Assembly: GCA_002454505.1 (NCBI GenBank)
Contig: DKJA01000181.1
Span: 1-64,000 of the forward strand
Direction of reading: 5' to 3'
DNA length: 64,000 nucleotides
Source of the DNA: Oxalobacteraceae bacterium UBA6704
Lineage (GTDB): Bacteria; Pseudomonadota; Gammaproteobacteria; Burkholderiales; Burkholderiaceae_D
The position numbers and the translations under genes were made by a program. The notes under the pieces were generated by a model. The model worked only from the letters and a program-made list of their open reading frames with translations. It was not told the origin of the DNA and searched no databases. Positions 8,455 to 16,597 of the stretch are shown piece after piece (position 1 is the stretch's first letter; each line of letters starts with the position of its first letter).

Positions 8455-9198
8455 TCAGTTGCGGGCATGGGTAATCTGGAATCCCTCGACACCTTCAAAA
8501 CGCGCCATCTCCGCCGCCAGCTGCGCCATCGGCGCGCCGCTGCGCTTGCCCAGCGCCAGCGCCACGAAGCGCCACTCCATCCGGCCGTGGTCCTGCGCGA
8601 TCATCAGCGAGCCGCCGGCGATTTCATACCCCCGCTCCAGCGCCATGCGCCGCAACGCATCCTCGACCGGCAGGTAACCTTCCCTGAACCGCAGCGTGAT
8701 CGCGATGGCATGCCGCGACGGCAGCCACGCTTCCACCTTCGTCAGGTAGATCATCACCAGCGCCGACAGCAGCGACAGCCCCATCGCAGCAGCATAGAAG
8801 CCGACGCCGACCAGGATGCCGATCACCGATGATGCCCAGATCGAGGCGGCCGTCGTCAGGCCGCTGATATTGAAGCCTTCGCGCATGATGACGCCGGCGC
8901 CGAGAAAACCCACGCCGGTGACGATGCCCTGGATCACGCGCGTCGGATCGGCATTGCCGATGACGCCGGTGTGACTGCCGTACCACTGGTCCGGATAGCC
9001 GGCCACCACCGTCAGCGCGGCGGCGGCCATGCACACGATACCGTAAGTGCGCATGCCGGCGGCGCGGCCGTGATACGAGCGCTCGTAACCGACCAGCATC
9101 CCCAGCAGCAGCGCGCCCAGCAGGTTGAGCAGGATGACACCATTCGTCACCAGCTCCGCGGACGACCAGTAACCAGCGATGAACTCGACCGGCGTCAT
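8455..9198 (-). CDS. MgtC/SapB family membrane protein
   Basis: A 247-residue inner-membrane protein. The N-terminal 160 residues hold about five membrane segments with MgtC signatures: LLGMLVGYERSYHGRAAGMRTYGIVCMAAA, VTGVGFLGAGVIM, GLTTAASIWASSVIG. The C-terminal cytoplasmic part (from about 165) is a small ACT-like domain. MgtC proteins are linked to Mg2+ limitation, and in pathogens to modulation of F1Fo ATPase and intramacrophage survival; the role here is unproven. Its ATG overlaps the stop of the small upstream gene by 4 bases (ATGA). Confidence 0.88.
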   Translation of the reverse strand: MTPVEFIAGYWSSAELVTNGVILLNLLGALLLGMLVGYERSYHGRAAGMRTYGIVCMAAAALTVVAGYPDQWYGSHTGVIGNADPTRVIQGIVTGVGFLGAGVIMREGFNISGLTTAASIWASSVIGILVGVGFYAAAMGLSLLSALVMIYLTKVEAWLPSRHAIAITLRFREGYLPVEDALRRMALERGYEIAGGSLMIAQDHGRMEWRFVALALGKRSGAPMAQLAAEMARFEGVEGFQITHARN

Positions 9199-9461
9199 GC
9201 TTCGGGCTTGGGCTTCTTGGTCAGCTGCTTTTCAAACGCCACATCGAGCTTGCTGACGCGCTTCGGCGTCTGCGGCCCCTGCGCCTTGACGAAGGCGACG
9301 AAGTCGTCCAGCTCCATCGGTGGACACAGCGGCGGCTGGCCCGGCCCTTCGGTGAGGAAGAAATGGCCGCTGCCGGTGCGCGACATCGTGTAGCCGGGAT
9401 TGCCGCTGCGTTCCTTCAGCCGGTCGATGGCATTGGAGGCGCGGGTGGAACGGTTGCTCAT
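9195..9461 (-). CDS. Small basic hypothetical protein
   Basis: An 88-residue protein (MSNRSTRASNAIDRLKERSG ...), rich in Lys/Pro at the C-terminus (QLTKKPKPEA) and with no signal or membrane segment. I do not recognise the family. It is bound into its neighbourhood by 4-base ATGA overlaps on both sides, with the aminopeptidase P gene upstream and mgtC downstream, so it is very probably translated. Ribosome site AAGGA lies inside the end of the upstream gene. Function unknown. Confidence 0.65.
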   Translation of the reverse strand: MSNRSTRASNAIDRLKERSGNPGYTMSRTGSGHFFLTEGPGQPPLCPPMELDDFVAFVKAQGPQTPKRVSKLDVAFEKQLTKKPKPEA

Positions 9462-11266
9462 AGTGGTTTCGTCCTTGCGTGCAGCCACGCCAGTGCTTCG
9501 GCGCTCACGTGCGGAGCAAGGCGCTCGCGCACGGTGGCGTGGTAATCGTTCAGCCATTGCAGCTCGTCGTCGCGCAGCAGCGCGCGGTCGATGGCGCGCG
9601 TGTCGATCGGGCACAGTGTCAGTGTTTCAAAGCGCAGGAATTCGCCGAACTCCGTGGTGCCGTCGGCGCGGTTCAGCACCAGGTTCTCGATGCGGATGCC
9701 CCATTTGCCCGGCCGGTAGATGCCCGGCTCGATCGACGTGATCATGCCCGGCTCCATCGCCGTATGCGCTTCCGGCAGCAGCGATGGCGTGATCGCGTGC
9801 GGGCCTTCGTGCACGTTCAGGAAGAACCCTACGCCGTGCCCAGTACCGTGGCCGAAATCGACACCGGCCGCCCAGATCGGCGCGCGCGCGATCGCATCGA
9901 GCAGCGGCGCCTTCGTGCCGCGCGGGAAGCGCGTGGCGGACAACGCCATCATCCCCTTCAGCACCAGCGTGAAATCGCGCCGATGTTCCGCCGTGATGTC
10001 GCCGACCGGCACCACGCGCGTGATGTCCGTGGTGCCGCCCGTGTACTGGCCGCCGGAGTCGATCAGCAGCAGGCCGTCGCCATCGATCGTCGCGCAGGCT
10101 GCTTCGGTGGCACGGTAATGCATGATCGCGCCGTTCGAACGCCAGCCGGCGATCGTGCCGAAGCTGGGGCTGACGAAGCCGGGCCGGCGTGCGCGGGCCG
10201 CGGTGATGTGCGTGTCGATGTTCACTTCCGTCAGCGGCTGTGCGTGGCGGCGCGCCAGCGCGCCTTCCAGCCACGCGAAGAATTCGCACAGCGCGGCGCC
10301 GTCCTGCTCCATCGTGGCGCGCACATGGGCCGCTTCGCCTTCCGTCTTGCGCGACTTGGCAAACGTGGTGGGATTGATCGCCTCGACCACTTTCACATCG
10401 GCCGCGATGGCGGCGCGCGTGCCGTGCGTGATGCGGCGCGGATCCAGCAGCAGCACGGTATCGGCCGGCAGTTCGCCCAGTGCGGCAGCGGCGGCGGCAT
10501 ACGGTGCCACATCGACGCCATCGGCCGCCAGCAACGCCTGCACGGCGGCAGGGATCTTGTCGTCCGCGACGAACAGCGTGGCGCGCTCCGGGCCGATCAG
10601 CGCATGCGACACGAACACGGGGTTGTAGTTGACGTCCGCGCCGCGCAGGTTGAACAGGTAGGCGATATCGTCCAGCGTGGAGAGCAGATGGCGGTTGGCG
10701 CCGTGCGCCGCCATCGCGGTGCGCAGTGCCGCCAGCTTGTCCGCGCGGGAGGTCGTCGCAAACGGCGCGGCGTGTTCGTACACGGGCTCCGGCGGCAGGC
10801 CGGGCCGGTCGCGCCACACGGTTTCCAGCAGATCGGTATCGGTGCGCAGCACGACGCCGGTTGCATCGAGCGCGCCCTGCAGCAGCCGCGCGATCGACAA
10901 ACCCAGCACGGCGCCATCGACGGCCGCCACCTGGCCCGGCTGCATCGTCGCGGCCAGCCAGTCGACGTACAGCGTGCTGGCGCCGGACGGGATCTTCATC
11001 AGTTCGATGCCGGTGCCGGCCAGTTCCGTTTCGGCCTGTGTCCAGTAGCGACCGTCCGTCCACACACCGGCGAAGTCCTGCGTGACGATCAGCGTGCCGA
11101 CCGAACCGGTAAAGCCGGACAGCCACTCCCGCCCCTTCCACCGCGGCGGCAGGTATTCGGACAGGTGCGGGTCGGACGACGGCACGATGCAGGCAGCGGC
11201 GCCGGCGCGGCGCATGGCCTGGCGCAGCGCGTCGATGCGGGCGGCAACTTCGGAAAACTGGGGCAT
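9458..11266 (-). CDS. pepP: Aminopeptidase P family (Xaa-Pro aminopeptidase, M24B), long form
   Basis: A 602-residue, three-domain eukaryotic-like aminopeptidase P that removes an N-terminal residue preceding proline. The two N-terminal creatinase-type domains (to about residue 310) are followed by the pita-bread catalytic domain. Dinuclear metal ligands are visible: both Asp in LLIDSGGQYTGGTTDITR (about residues 405-420), His in GHGTGHGVGFFLNVHE, Glu in TSIEPGIY and Glu in IRIENLV. The start MPQFSEVAARI at 11266 is chosen because the upstream in-frame extension lacks family character. It is the first gene of a five-gene leftward group. Confidence 0.92.
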   Translation of the reverse strand: MPQFSEVAARIDALRQAMRRAGAAACIVPSSDPHLSEYLPPRWKGREWLSGFTGSVGTLIVTQDFAGVWTDGRYWTQAETELAGTGIELMKIPSGASTLYVDWLAATMQPGQVAAVDGAVLGLSIARLLQGALDATGVVLRTDTDLLETVWRDRPGLPPEPVYEHAAPFATTSRADKLAALRTAMAAHGANRHLLSTLDDIAYLFNLRGADVNYNPVFVSHALIGPERATLFVADDKIPAAVQALLAADGVDVAPYAAAAAALGELPADTVLLLDPRRITHGTRAAIAADVKVVEAINPTTFAKSRKTEGEAAHVRATMEQDGAALCEFFAWLEGALARRHAQPLTEVNIDTHITAARARRPGFVSPSFGTIAGWRSNGAIMHYRATEAACATIDGDGLLLIDSGGQYTGGTTDITRVVPVGDITAEHRRDFTLVLKGMMALSATRFPRGTKAPLLDAIARAPIWAAGVDFGHGTGHGVGFFLNVHEGPHAITPSLLPEAHTAMEPGMITSIEPGIYRPGKWGIRIENLVLNRADGTTEFGEFLRFETLTLCPIDTRAIDRALLRDDELQWLNDYHATVRERLAPHVSAEALAWLHARTKPL

Positions 11267-11339
11267 GGCGGTATCGGTAGCGGACAATAAGGCGAACGAA
11301 GTCCTATGATACCGTGCCGCCCTCATTCATGCCCTGCCA

Positions 11340-12338
11340 TCAATGCAGGATGTGCGGACCGTCGTGATGCGTGGTCTGCTGGAAGTGCATGGCCGGCCGG
11401 CGCTCGACGATGTCGCTGACGGCCTTGACGATATCGTGCTGCGCCACGTAATGCAGCATGTGGCCGGCATCCTGGACGATGTGCAGCTGGCTTTGCGGCA
11501 GCTCGCGGTGCAGGCGCTCGGCATTGTGGCCGGGATCGACGATGCGGTCGCCGGCGCCGCAGAAGATCGTCACCGGCATCGCGAGCTCGCCGTAGCGCTT
11601 GCGCAGGCCGGCCGCCGCCGGCACCATCATTGCCGATTCGGCACCGGCCGCGCGCAGCTGCGACGGGCGCAGCGACAGCCACTTGGGCCAGCGCGAGAAG
11701 GCCGGCGTCTCGGCCCGCGGGCTGAACATCTTCCGTACGAACGCGGGCCACAACGCACGGCCCAGCAGCGGCGACACGGTGAAGCGCAGCACATCGCCCA
11801 CCACCGGCACGGCGGGGCCCGACAGCAGTGCCGTATCGAGCCGCGGGCTGGGGTAGTAGTAGCCGGCCAGCAGCACGAGGCCGCGCACCAGGCCGGGGTT
11901 ATCCTGCGCCATGGCCAGCGCCACCAGCGTGCCCCACGAATGGCCCGCCACGACGGCCTGCGCGATGCCCATTTCCGCCAGCGCCTTGCCCAGCAGGGCC
12001 GCCTGCTCGGCCGGCGTCCAGATCGTGCTGCGCGGGCGCTCGCTGTAGCCGAAGCCGGGCCGGTCGAACGCGATCACCGTGTGGTCGCGCGCCAGCATGT
12101 CGATCAGGCCGGACAGCTCGAAGTCCAGCGACGTGACGCCGTTCCCGTGCAACAGCACGACGACGGGGCCGGCGCCTCGCTCGAGATAATGCAGCCGCAC
12201 GCCATCGACGGTGACGAACTGGCCGGCGGGCGGATTGTCCGCCTCCGCCTGCTGCGTCTTCGTCCGCACCACCACATAGGCCGCGGCCAATGCTCCCGCC
12301 ACGGCCGCCAGTTTCTGTTTTCCGCTCAGCTGTTTCAT
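11340..12338 (-). CDS. Alpha/beta hydrolase with N-terminal membrane anchor or signal
   Basis: A 332-residue protein of the alpha/beta hydrolase fold. A hydrophobic N-terminal stretch (LAAVAGALAAAYVVV) suggests membrane attachment or export. The nucleophile elbow is GHSWG with S134. The oxyanion region is LLHGNGV, the acid is probably Asp in GAGDRIVDPGH, and the general base is His in VQDAGHMLHY. Substrate cannot be told; esterase, epoxide hydrolase or haloperoxidase-like activities are all possible. The start at 12338 has GGGAGCG upstream; an ATG five codons earlier is the alternative. The histidine-rich tail (HFQQTTHHDGPHILH) is odd. Confidence 0.8.
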   Translation of the reverse strand: MKQLSGKQKLAAVAGALAAAYVVVRTKTQQAEADNPPAGQFVTVDGVRLHYLERGAGPVVVLLHGNGVTSLDFELSGLIDMLARDHTVIAFDRPGFGYSERPRSTIWTPAEQAALLGKALAEMGIAQAVVAGHSWGTLVALAMAQDNPGLVRGLVLLAGYYYPSPRLDTALLSGPAVPVVGDVLRFTVSPLLGRALWPAFVRKMFSPRAETPAFSRWPKWLSLRPSQLRAAGAESAMMVPAAAGLRKRYGELAMPVTIFCGAGDRIVDPGHNAERLHRELPQSQLHIVQDAGHMLHYVAQHDIVKAVSDIVERRPAMHFQQTTHHDGPHILH

Positions 12339-12398
12339 CGCACGCTCCCGCATTCGTCCGTAAGCGGTACAGGCTAAGCCACGCGGCGTGTTTCACTT

Positions 12399-12414
12399 TG
12401 TTAGGGCACTAACA
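12399..12414. promoter_or_regulatory. Small perfect inverted repeat in a divergent promoter region
   Basis: TGTTAG / CTAACA arms around GGCA lie between the alpha/beta hydrolase gene and the hpt gene, which are transcribed away from each other. It may be an operator or chance; no regulator is adjacent. The rest of the 166-bp gap shows nothing clear. Confidence 0.25.
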
Positions 12415-12504
12415 CTGCGGGCCGATGCGTGCGCCTGACTGGCGTGCCCCGGGCAAGCGCCGGATGACGGATAATTGGCCTTCATCATCCAGCAAGCGAA
12501 GACC

Positions 12505-13077
12505 ATGCAAGAATTTCATCATCAACGGGCCCGCGCCCTGCTCGACAGCGCGGAAGAAATCTTCACTGCCGAGCAGGTGCAGGCCGCCGTCCGGCACGTG
12601 GCCGACGACCTCAACGCACGCTACGGCGAACAGGACGAGTTCCCGCTCGTGCTGGGCGTGATGGGCGGCGCGATTGTCTTCACCGGCAACCTGCTGCCGC
12701 AGCTGACGTTCCCGCTCGAGTTCGACTACATCCACGTGAGCCGCTATGGCGACGACGATGTCGGCGGCAAGGTTGTGTGGAAGGTCGTGCCCCGCTCGAA
12801 CGTGGCGGGCCGCACCGTGATCGTCGTCGACGACATCCTCGACGAAGGCGAAACGCTGGCCCACGTGAAGGAGCGCCTGCTCGAGATGGGCGCGAAGGAA
12901 GTCGTGCTTGTCGTGTTTGCCGACAAGGCGATCGGCAAGGCGAAACCGGTGCAGGCCGACCTCGTCGGGCTGACGATCCCGAACCGCTTCGTCGTCGGCT
13001 TCGGCATGGATGCGTATGGCTACTGGCGCAACCTGCCGGGGCTGTGGGCGATCAGCAATCCGGGCGGCGATGCATAG
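12505..13077 (+). CDS. hpt: Hypoxanthine-guanine phosphoribosyltransferase
   Basis: A 190-residue purine-salvage enzyme converting hypoxanthine or guanine plus PRPP to IMP or GMP. The PRPP-binding loop is TVIVVDDILDEGET (about residues 107-120). LGVMGGAIVFTGNL near residue 50 is the pyrophosphate-binding loop, and GFGMDAYGYWRNLPG near the end closes the active site. The ATG at 12505 gives a standard-length protein; an in-frame TTG ten codons earlier is less likely. It appears monocistronic. A short degenerate direct repeat (GATGCATAGGCG type) follows the stop at 13068-13107. Confidence 0.93.
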   Translation: MQEFHHQRARALLDSAEEIFTAEQVQAAVRHVADDLNARYGEQDEFPLVLGVMGGAIVFTGNLLPQLTFPLEFDYIHVSRYGDDDVGGKVVWKVVPRSNVAGRTVIVVDDILDEGETLAHVKERLLEMGAKEVVLVVFADKAIGKAKPVQADLVGLTIPNRFVVGFGMDAYGYWRNLPGLWAISNPGGDA

Positions 13078-13229
13078 GCGTGAGGCATAGGCGTAATGCA
13101 TAGGCTCATGAGCGGGTGGCGGCGTGATCCCTGAATGGGGGACAACATCGCTCCCACCTAAGGGCAATGTGCACGGGGGGTGGTCTGCACTACCATTTTC
13201 GTACTGACCAACCCCTACCGGAGCACTGA

Positions 13230-13928
13230 ATGAACACCCCCGTGAGCAACGCAAAACTGGAAGTCCTGACTCCGCAAAACAGCCAGATCATCTTCATCGA
13301 CCACCAGCCGCAGATGGCGTTCGGCGTGCAGTCGATCGACCGCCAGGTGCTGAAGAACAACGTCGTCGGGCTGGCCAAGGCCGCCAAGGTATTCGACATC
13401 CCCACCACCATCACCACCGTCGAAACGCTGAGCTTCTCCGGCCACACCTACCCGGAACTGCTGGACGTGTTCCCCGGCCAGCCCATCCTCGAACGCACGT
13501 CGATGAATTCGTGGGACGACCAGAAGGTGCGCGACGCGCTGGCGAAGAACGGCCGCAAGAAAGTCATCGTCGCCGGCCTGTGGACGGAAGTGTGCAACAC
13601 CACGTTCGCACTGTGCGCGATGCTGGAAGGCGACTACGAGATCTACATGGTGTCCGACGCATCGGGCGGCACGTCGAAGGAAGCGCACGACATGGCCATG
13701 CTGCGCATGGTGCAGGCCGGCGTGGTACCGGTGACGTGGCAGCAGGTGCTGCTGGAATGGCAGCGCGACTGGGCGCACCGCGATACCTACGATGCCGTGA
13801 TGAAGATCGTCAAGGAACACTCCGGTGCGTACGGCATGGGCGTCGACTACGCCTACACGATGGTGCACAAGACCGACCCGCGCACCACCACCCAGCACGA
13901 AACGCTGGCCCCCGTGCCGGCCAAGTAA
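13230..13928 (+). CDS. Isochorismatase-family cysteine hydrolase (YcaC-like)
   Basis: A 232-residue protein of the isochorismatase-like hydrolase fold. The catalytic triad is D24 (IIFIDHQPQ), a Lys near residue 111 (NGRKKVIVAG) and C122 (TEVCNTTFA), the arrangement of the YcaC group. The real substrate of that group is unknown; small amides or nitriles have been suggested. There is no signal peptide. The gene ends just before a pair of REP-like elements shared with the convergent nitronate monooxygenase gene. Confidence 0.88.
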   Translation: MNTPVSNAKLEVLTPQNSQIIFIDHQPQMAFGVQSIDRQVLKNNVVGLAKAAKVFDIPTTITTVETLSFSGHTYPELLDVFPGQPILERTSMNSWDDQKVRDALAKNGRKKVIVAGLWTEVCNTTFALCAMLEGDYEIYMVSDASGGTSKEAHDMAMLRMVQAGVVPVTWQQVLLEWQRDWAHRDTYDAVMKIVKEHSGAYGMGVDYAYTMVHKTDPRTTTQHETLAPVPAK

Positions 13929-13930
13929 TC

Positions 13931-14052
13931 GCCGGGGACGGTCCCTGCAAGGGCGGTACGGCGATCCGGCTGTCCCCTGCTCTGCTTTTCTCCGGCATGC
14001 CAGCAAGTCAGAAGCCCCCCCCGGGGACGGTCCCTTGCAGGGACAGTCCCCA
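13931..14052. repeat. REP-like pair, family B (locus B1)
   Basis: Two copies of a palindrome occupy the gap between convergent genes. The first, at 13932-13953, begins GGGGACGGTCCCTGCAAGGG. The second, at 14021-14051, reads GGGGACGGTCCC, TTGCA, GGGACAGTCCCC. No T-run follows, so this is not an ordinary terminator. The same core recurs at 27968, 54629 and 55635 and beside the RAYT gene. Confidence 0.8.
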
Positions 14053-14061
14053 AACCTGCCA

Positions 14062-15015
14062 TTACAGCGCCAGCCGCGCCCGCGCAGCGTCATACTCCGC
14101 CTTCAGCCGCGCCACCATCTCCGCCGTGGTCGGCACATCGTTCATCAGCCCCACGCCCTGCCCCGCGCCCCAGATATCGCGCCACGCCTTGGCGGCGCCG
14201 GAGCCGAAGCTCATCTTGCTCTTGTCCGATTCCGGCAGCGCGTCCGGGTCCAGGCCCGCGGCGACGATCGATTTCTTCAGGTAGTTGCCGTGCACGCCCG
14301 TGAACAGGTTCGTGTACACGATGTCGGCTGCCGACGATTCGACGATCGCATCGCGATAATCGTCCGATACGTTCGCTTCCTGCGTGGCCAGCCAGCGCGA
14401 GCCGATGTAGGCGAAGTCCGCGCCCATCGCCTGCGCGGCCAGCACCGCGTCGCCGGTAGCGATCGCACCGGACAAGGCGATCGGACCATCGAAGAACTTG
14501 CGCACTTCGCCGACCAGCGCGAACGGCGACAGCGTGCCCGCATGCCCGCCGGCGCCCGTCGCCACGAGGATCAGCCCATCCACGCCCGCTTCCAGCGCCT
14601 TCTGCGCGTGCCGGATCGAGATCACGTCGTGCAGCACGATGCCGCCGTAGCTGTGGATCGCGTCCAGCATCTCCTTCGGCGGCGCGCGCAGCGACGAGAT
14701 GATGATCGGCACCTGGTGCTTCACGCACACTTCCACGTCGTGGGCCAGCCGGTCGTTCGACTGGTGGACGATCTGGTTGACGGCGATCGGGCCCACTTTT
14801 TTATCCGGATGGGCGGCCTGAAACTCGGCCAGCTCCTTCTGCAGATCCGTCAGCCACGTGTCGAGCAGCTCGGCCGGCCGCGCGTTGAGCGCCGGGAACG
14901 AGCCGACGATGCCCGCCTTGCACTGCGCCGCCACCAGCGCGGGACCGCTGGCGATGAACATCGGCGACGCGATGACGGGGAGAGTGAGGTTTTGCAGCAC
15001 CGGAGGCAGGGCCAT
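14062..15015 (-). CDS. Nitronate monooxygenase family flavoprotein
   Basis: A 317-residue TIM-barrel FMN protein of the nitronate monooxygenase / 2-nitropropane dioxygenase family, which oxidises alkyl nitronates such as propionate-3-nitronate. Seen are VIASPMFIASGPALVAA at the first strand, a central HDVISIRHAQKA with the candidate catalytic His, GLILVATGAGGHAGTLSPF, LSGAIATGDAVLAAQAMGADFAYIGSR (phosphate-binding region), and the C-terminal GAAKAWRDIWGAGQGVGLM. The ATG at 15015 matches family length. It is monocistronic. Some members are enoyl-ACP reductases (FabK-like), so the substrate is inferred. Confidence 0.87.
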   Translation of the reverse strand: MALPPVLQNLTLPVIASPMFIASGPALVAAQCKAGIVGSFPALNARPAELLDTWLTDLQKELAEFQAAHPDKKVGPIAVNQIVHQSNDRLAHDVEVCVKHQVPIIISSLRAPPKEMLDAIHSYGGIVLHDVISIRHAQKALEAGVDGLILVATGAGGHAGTLSPFALVGEVRKFFDGPIALSGAIATGDAVLAAQAMGADFAYIGSRWLATQEANVSDDYRDAIVESSAADIVYTNLFTGVHGNYLKKSIVAAGLDPDALPESDKSKMSFGSGAAKAWRDIWGAGQGVGLMNDVPTTAEMVARLKAEYDAARARLAL

Positions 15016-15110
15016 GATCGTCTCGCAAGAGTTATAGGAATCGAATGATTATAGCCCCAGAAAAGTACGATCGTGCGGAATCTAGATGGAAAGCTCTATC
15101 TACTGTCCAG

Positions 15111-15225
15111 CCCGTGTCCAACCGTGGGGGCGCAGCAGGGAATTCGCGGAGCGTGCTCCGCGCCTGCGCAGCGGTAATGGCATGCATGCCATTACTCCTT
15201 CCAACCCTCTTTTTGGACACGAACC
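15111..15225. repeat. REP-like element of family D, split by inner palindromes
   Basis: The ends are GTGTCCA at 15114-15120 and TGGACAC at 15214-15220. They match the ends of the 48-bp elements at 44990-45099, but here about 93 bp lie between them instead of about 25. The interior carries the hairpin CGCGGAGC-GT-GCTCCGCG (15145-15162) and a longer perfect palindrome at 15174-15195. The element lies in the 216-bp gap after the nitronate monooxygenase promoter; no gene is seen there. Confidence 0.6.
15174..15195. repeat. Perfect 22-bp palindrome
   Basis: The sequence begins GTAATGGCATG and is its own exact reverse complement over 22 bases, with no loop. It could form a cruciform or be a dimeric protein-binding site. 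It lies inside the split family D element and 36 bp past the stop codon of the metallo-hydrolase gene. Confidence 0.7.
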
Positions 15226-15231
15226 CGGCTG

Positions 15232-16140
15232 TCAGACATTCACCAGGTGGTCGCCCTCGACCTTCGCGGCAAGCCCGCGCACAAGCTGCTTCACGGCCCA
15301 GGCGGCCAGTTCCTCGTCGGTCTTGTGCAGGTGACGGCGGTTGGTTTCCACCACCAGCGGCATCGATGCCAGCAGGGCCGCCACGCCGGCGACGGGGATG
15401 CGCTGCCGTTCCAGCAGCAGGAACTTCAGCAGCACTTTCACCGCATATTCGGCATTGTTGGACGGTTTCGCGGACAGGAAATCGAGCCGCCGCCGTGCAC
15501 GCGTCAGCGAGGCCTCGACGTCGTCGAAGATGGCGCCGTGGCCGGGGATCACGAGCCGCACGTCCAGCGTCGCGATCAGGTCGAGCGTGGCGGCCGCTTC
15601 GGCAAAGCCGTCGTCGCCTTCCAGTTCCGGGAAGATCACGCCGAAGCCGTTCTGCCACAGCGCGTCGGCCGAGATCAGCACCTGGTGTTCGGCGCAGTAG
15701 AAGATCAGCGAGTGGGCGTGGTGGCCGGGCGCGCCCAGCGCCTGCCATTCCAGGTCGCCCAGTGTCAGCACGTCGCCGGAGCGCACCACGCCGTCCACCG
15801 TGAAGCGGGGGCACTGCTGGCCCATCGCGCGGAAGGCCAGCGCGTCTTCGTCCCAGTGGCGCACCTTGGCCTCGTCGCACGCGGGCACGAACGTGTCGCA
15901 GCCGAAGTGGGCCTGCAGCAGCGCATTGCCGCCGCAGTGGTCGGAATGCAGGTGGGTGGTGTACAGGCGCTCCAGCCGGCGGCCCGGCAGCGCGTGGCGC
16001 ACCAGGTCGAGCGTCTGCTCCGCGTGCGTGGCGTAGCCGCTGTCGATCAGCGCCGCATCCTGGCGGCCGACGAGCAGCACATTGTTGGCGGAGAGCCAGC
16101 CGCGTTCGAACACGCGGATGGAGTCGGGTAAGGTCATCAT
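15232..16140 (-). CDS. MBL-fold metallo-hydrolase
   Basis: A 302-residue metallo-beta-lactamase-fold hydrolase. The zinc motif THLHSDHCGG gives H63, H65, D67 and H68. Further ligands are expected in GAPGHHAHSLIFY, SADALWQ and VIPGHGAIF. The C-terminal 90 residues are helical. The family includes thioesterases and glyoxalase II-like enzymes; the substrate is not determinable. I take the ATG at 16140 (a second ATG follows at once); a GTG at 16182 would add 14 unconvincing residues and nearly touch the upstream DUF1289 gene. It probably forms an operon with that gene. Confidence 0.85.
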   Translation of the reverse strand: MMTLPDSIRVFERGWLSANNVLLVGRQDAALIDSGYATHAEQTLDLVRHALPGRRLERLYTTHLHSDHCGGNALLQAHFGCDTFVPACDEAKVRHWDEDALAFRAMGQQCPRFTVDGVVRSGDVLTLGDLEWQALGAPGHHAHSLIFYCAEHQVLISADALWQNGFGVIFPELEGDDGFAEAAATLDLIATLDVRLVIPGHGAIFDDVEASLTRARRRLDFLSAKPSNNAEYAVKVLLKFLLLERQRIPVAGVAALLASMPLVVETNRRHLHKTDEELAAWAVKQLVRGLAAKVEGDHLVNV

Positions 16141-16185
16141 CGTTTCATCAGCCGGGCCGGCGCGGGCCGCATCGGCGCCCACATA

Positions 16186-16389
16186 TCAGTCGAAGTCGAT
16201 CAGCTGTTCGCGGCGGGGAAGGTCGGCCCACACGGCGCGCTTGAACGCGTCGTCCGCCTTGGCCCACGCGACGATCTCGTCGATCGTGCGCAGGCAGCCT
16301 TCGCAGTAGCCGGTGTCGCGGTTCATCTTGCACAGGCTGACACAGGGCGATGGCACTGGCGTGGCCAGTTCCGGCGGTACAGGGTTCAT
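16186..16389 (-). CDS. DUF1289 small Fe-S/zinc-type cysteine protein
   Basis: A 67-residue protein with the DUF1289 pattern CVSLCKMN, GYCEGCLRTIDEIVAWA. The four cysteines (C16, C20, C29, C32) probably bind a metal or cluster. Family function is unknown. It lies 45 bp upstream of the MBL hydrolase in the same direction and is probably co-transcribed with it. Confidence 0.88.
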   Translation of the reverse strand: MNPVPPELATPVPSPCVSLCKMNRDTGYCEGCLRTIDEIVAWAKADDAFKRAVWADLPRREQLIDFD

Positions 16390-16597
16390 GGTGCGGCAAG
16401 CTATATCGCAAGCTTATATCGAGCAAAGTTGTATTCTAGCCGATACAGCCACGCGCTCCGCGCCGCCGATTGTGGCTATACTCGGACAAAAATCCGGTCA
16501 AAAAAAAAGCCCGTGGACTGCACGGAGCGCGAGAGGAGACGCAGCCGCACGCCATCCCGGCGTGCACGACTGATATCCACAGCCTCCGAGGTACGCC

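Noticed and set aside
13931..14052. Ordinary transcription terminators for family B elements
   Set aside because: The hairpins lack U-tracts, occur as inverted pairs with conserved inner sequence, and two of the four loci lie inside a co-directional gene series rather than at convergent ends.
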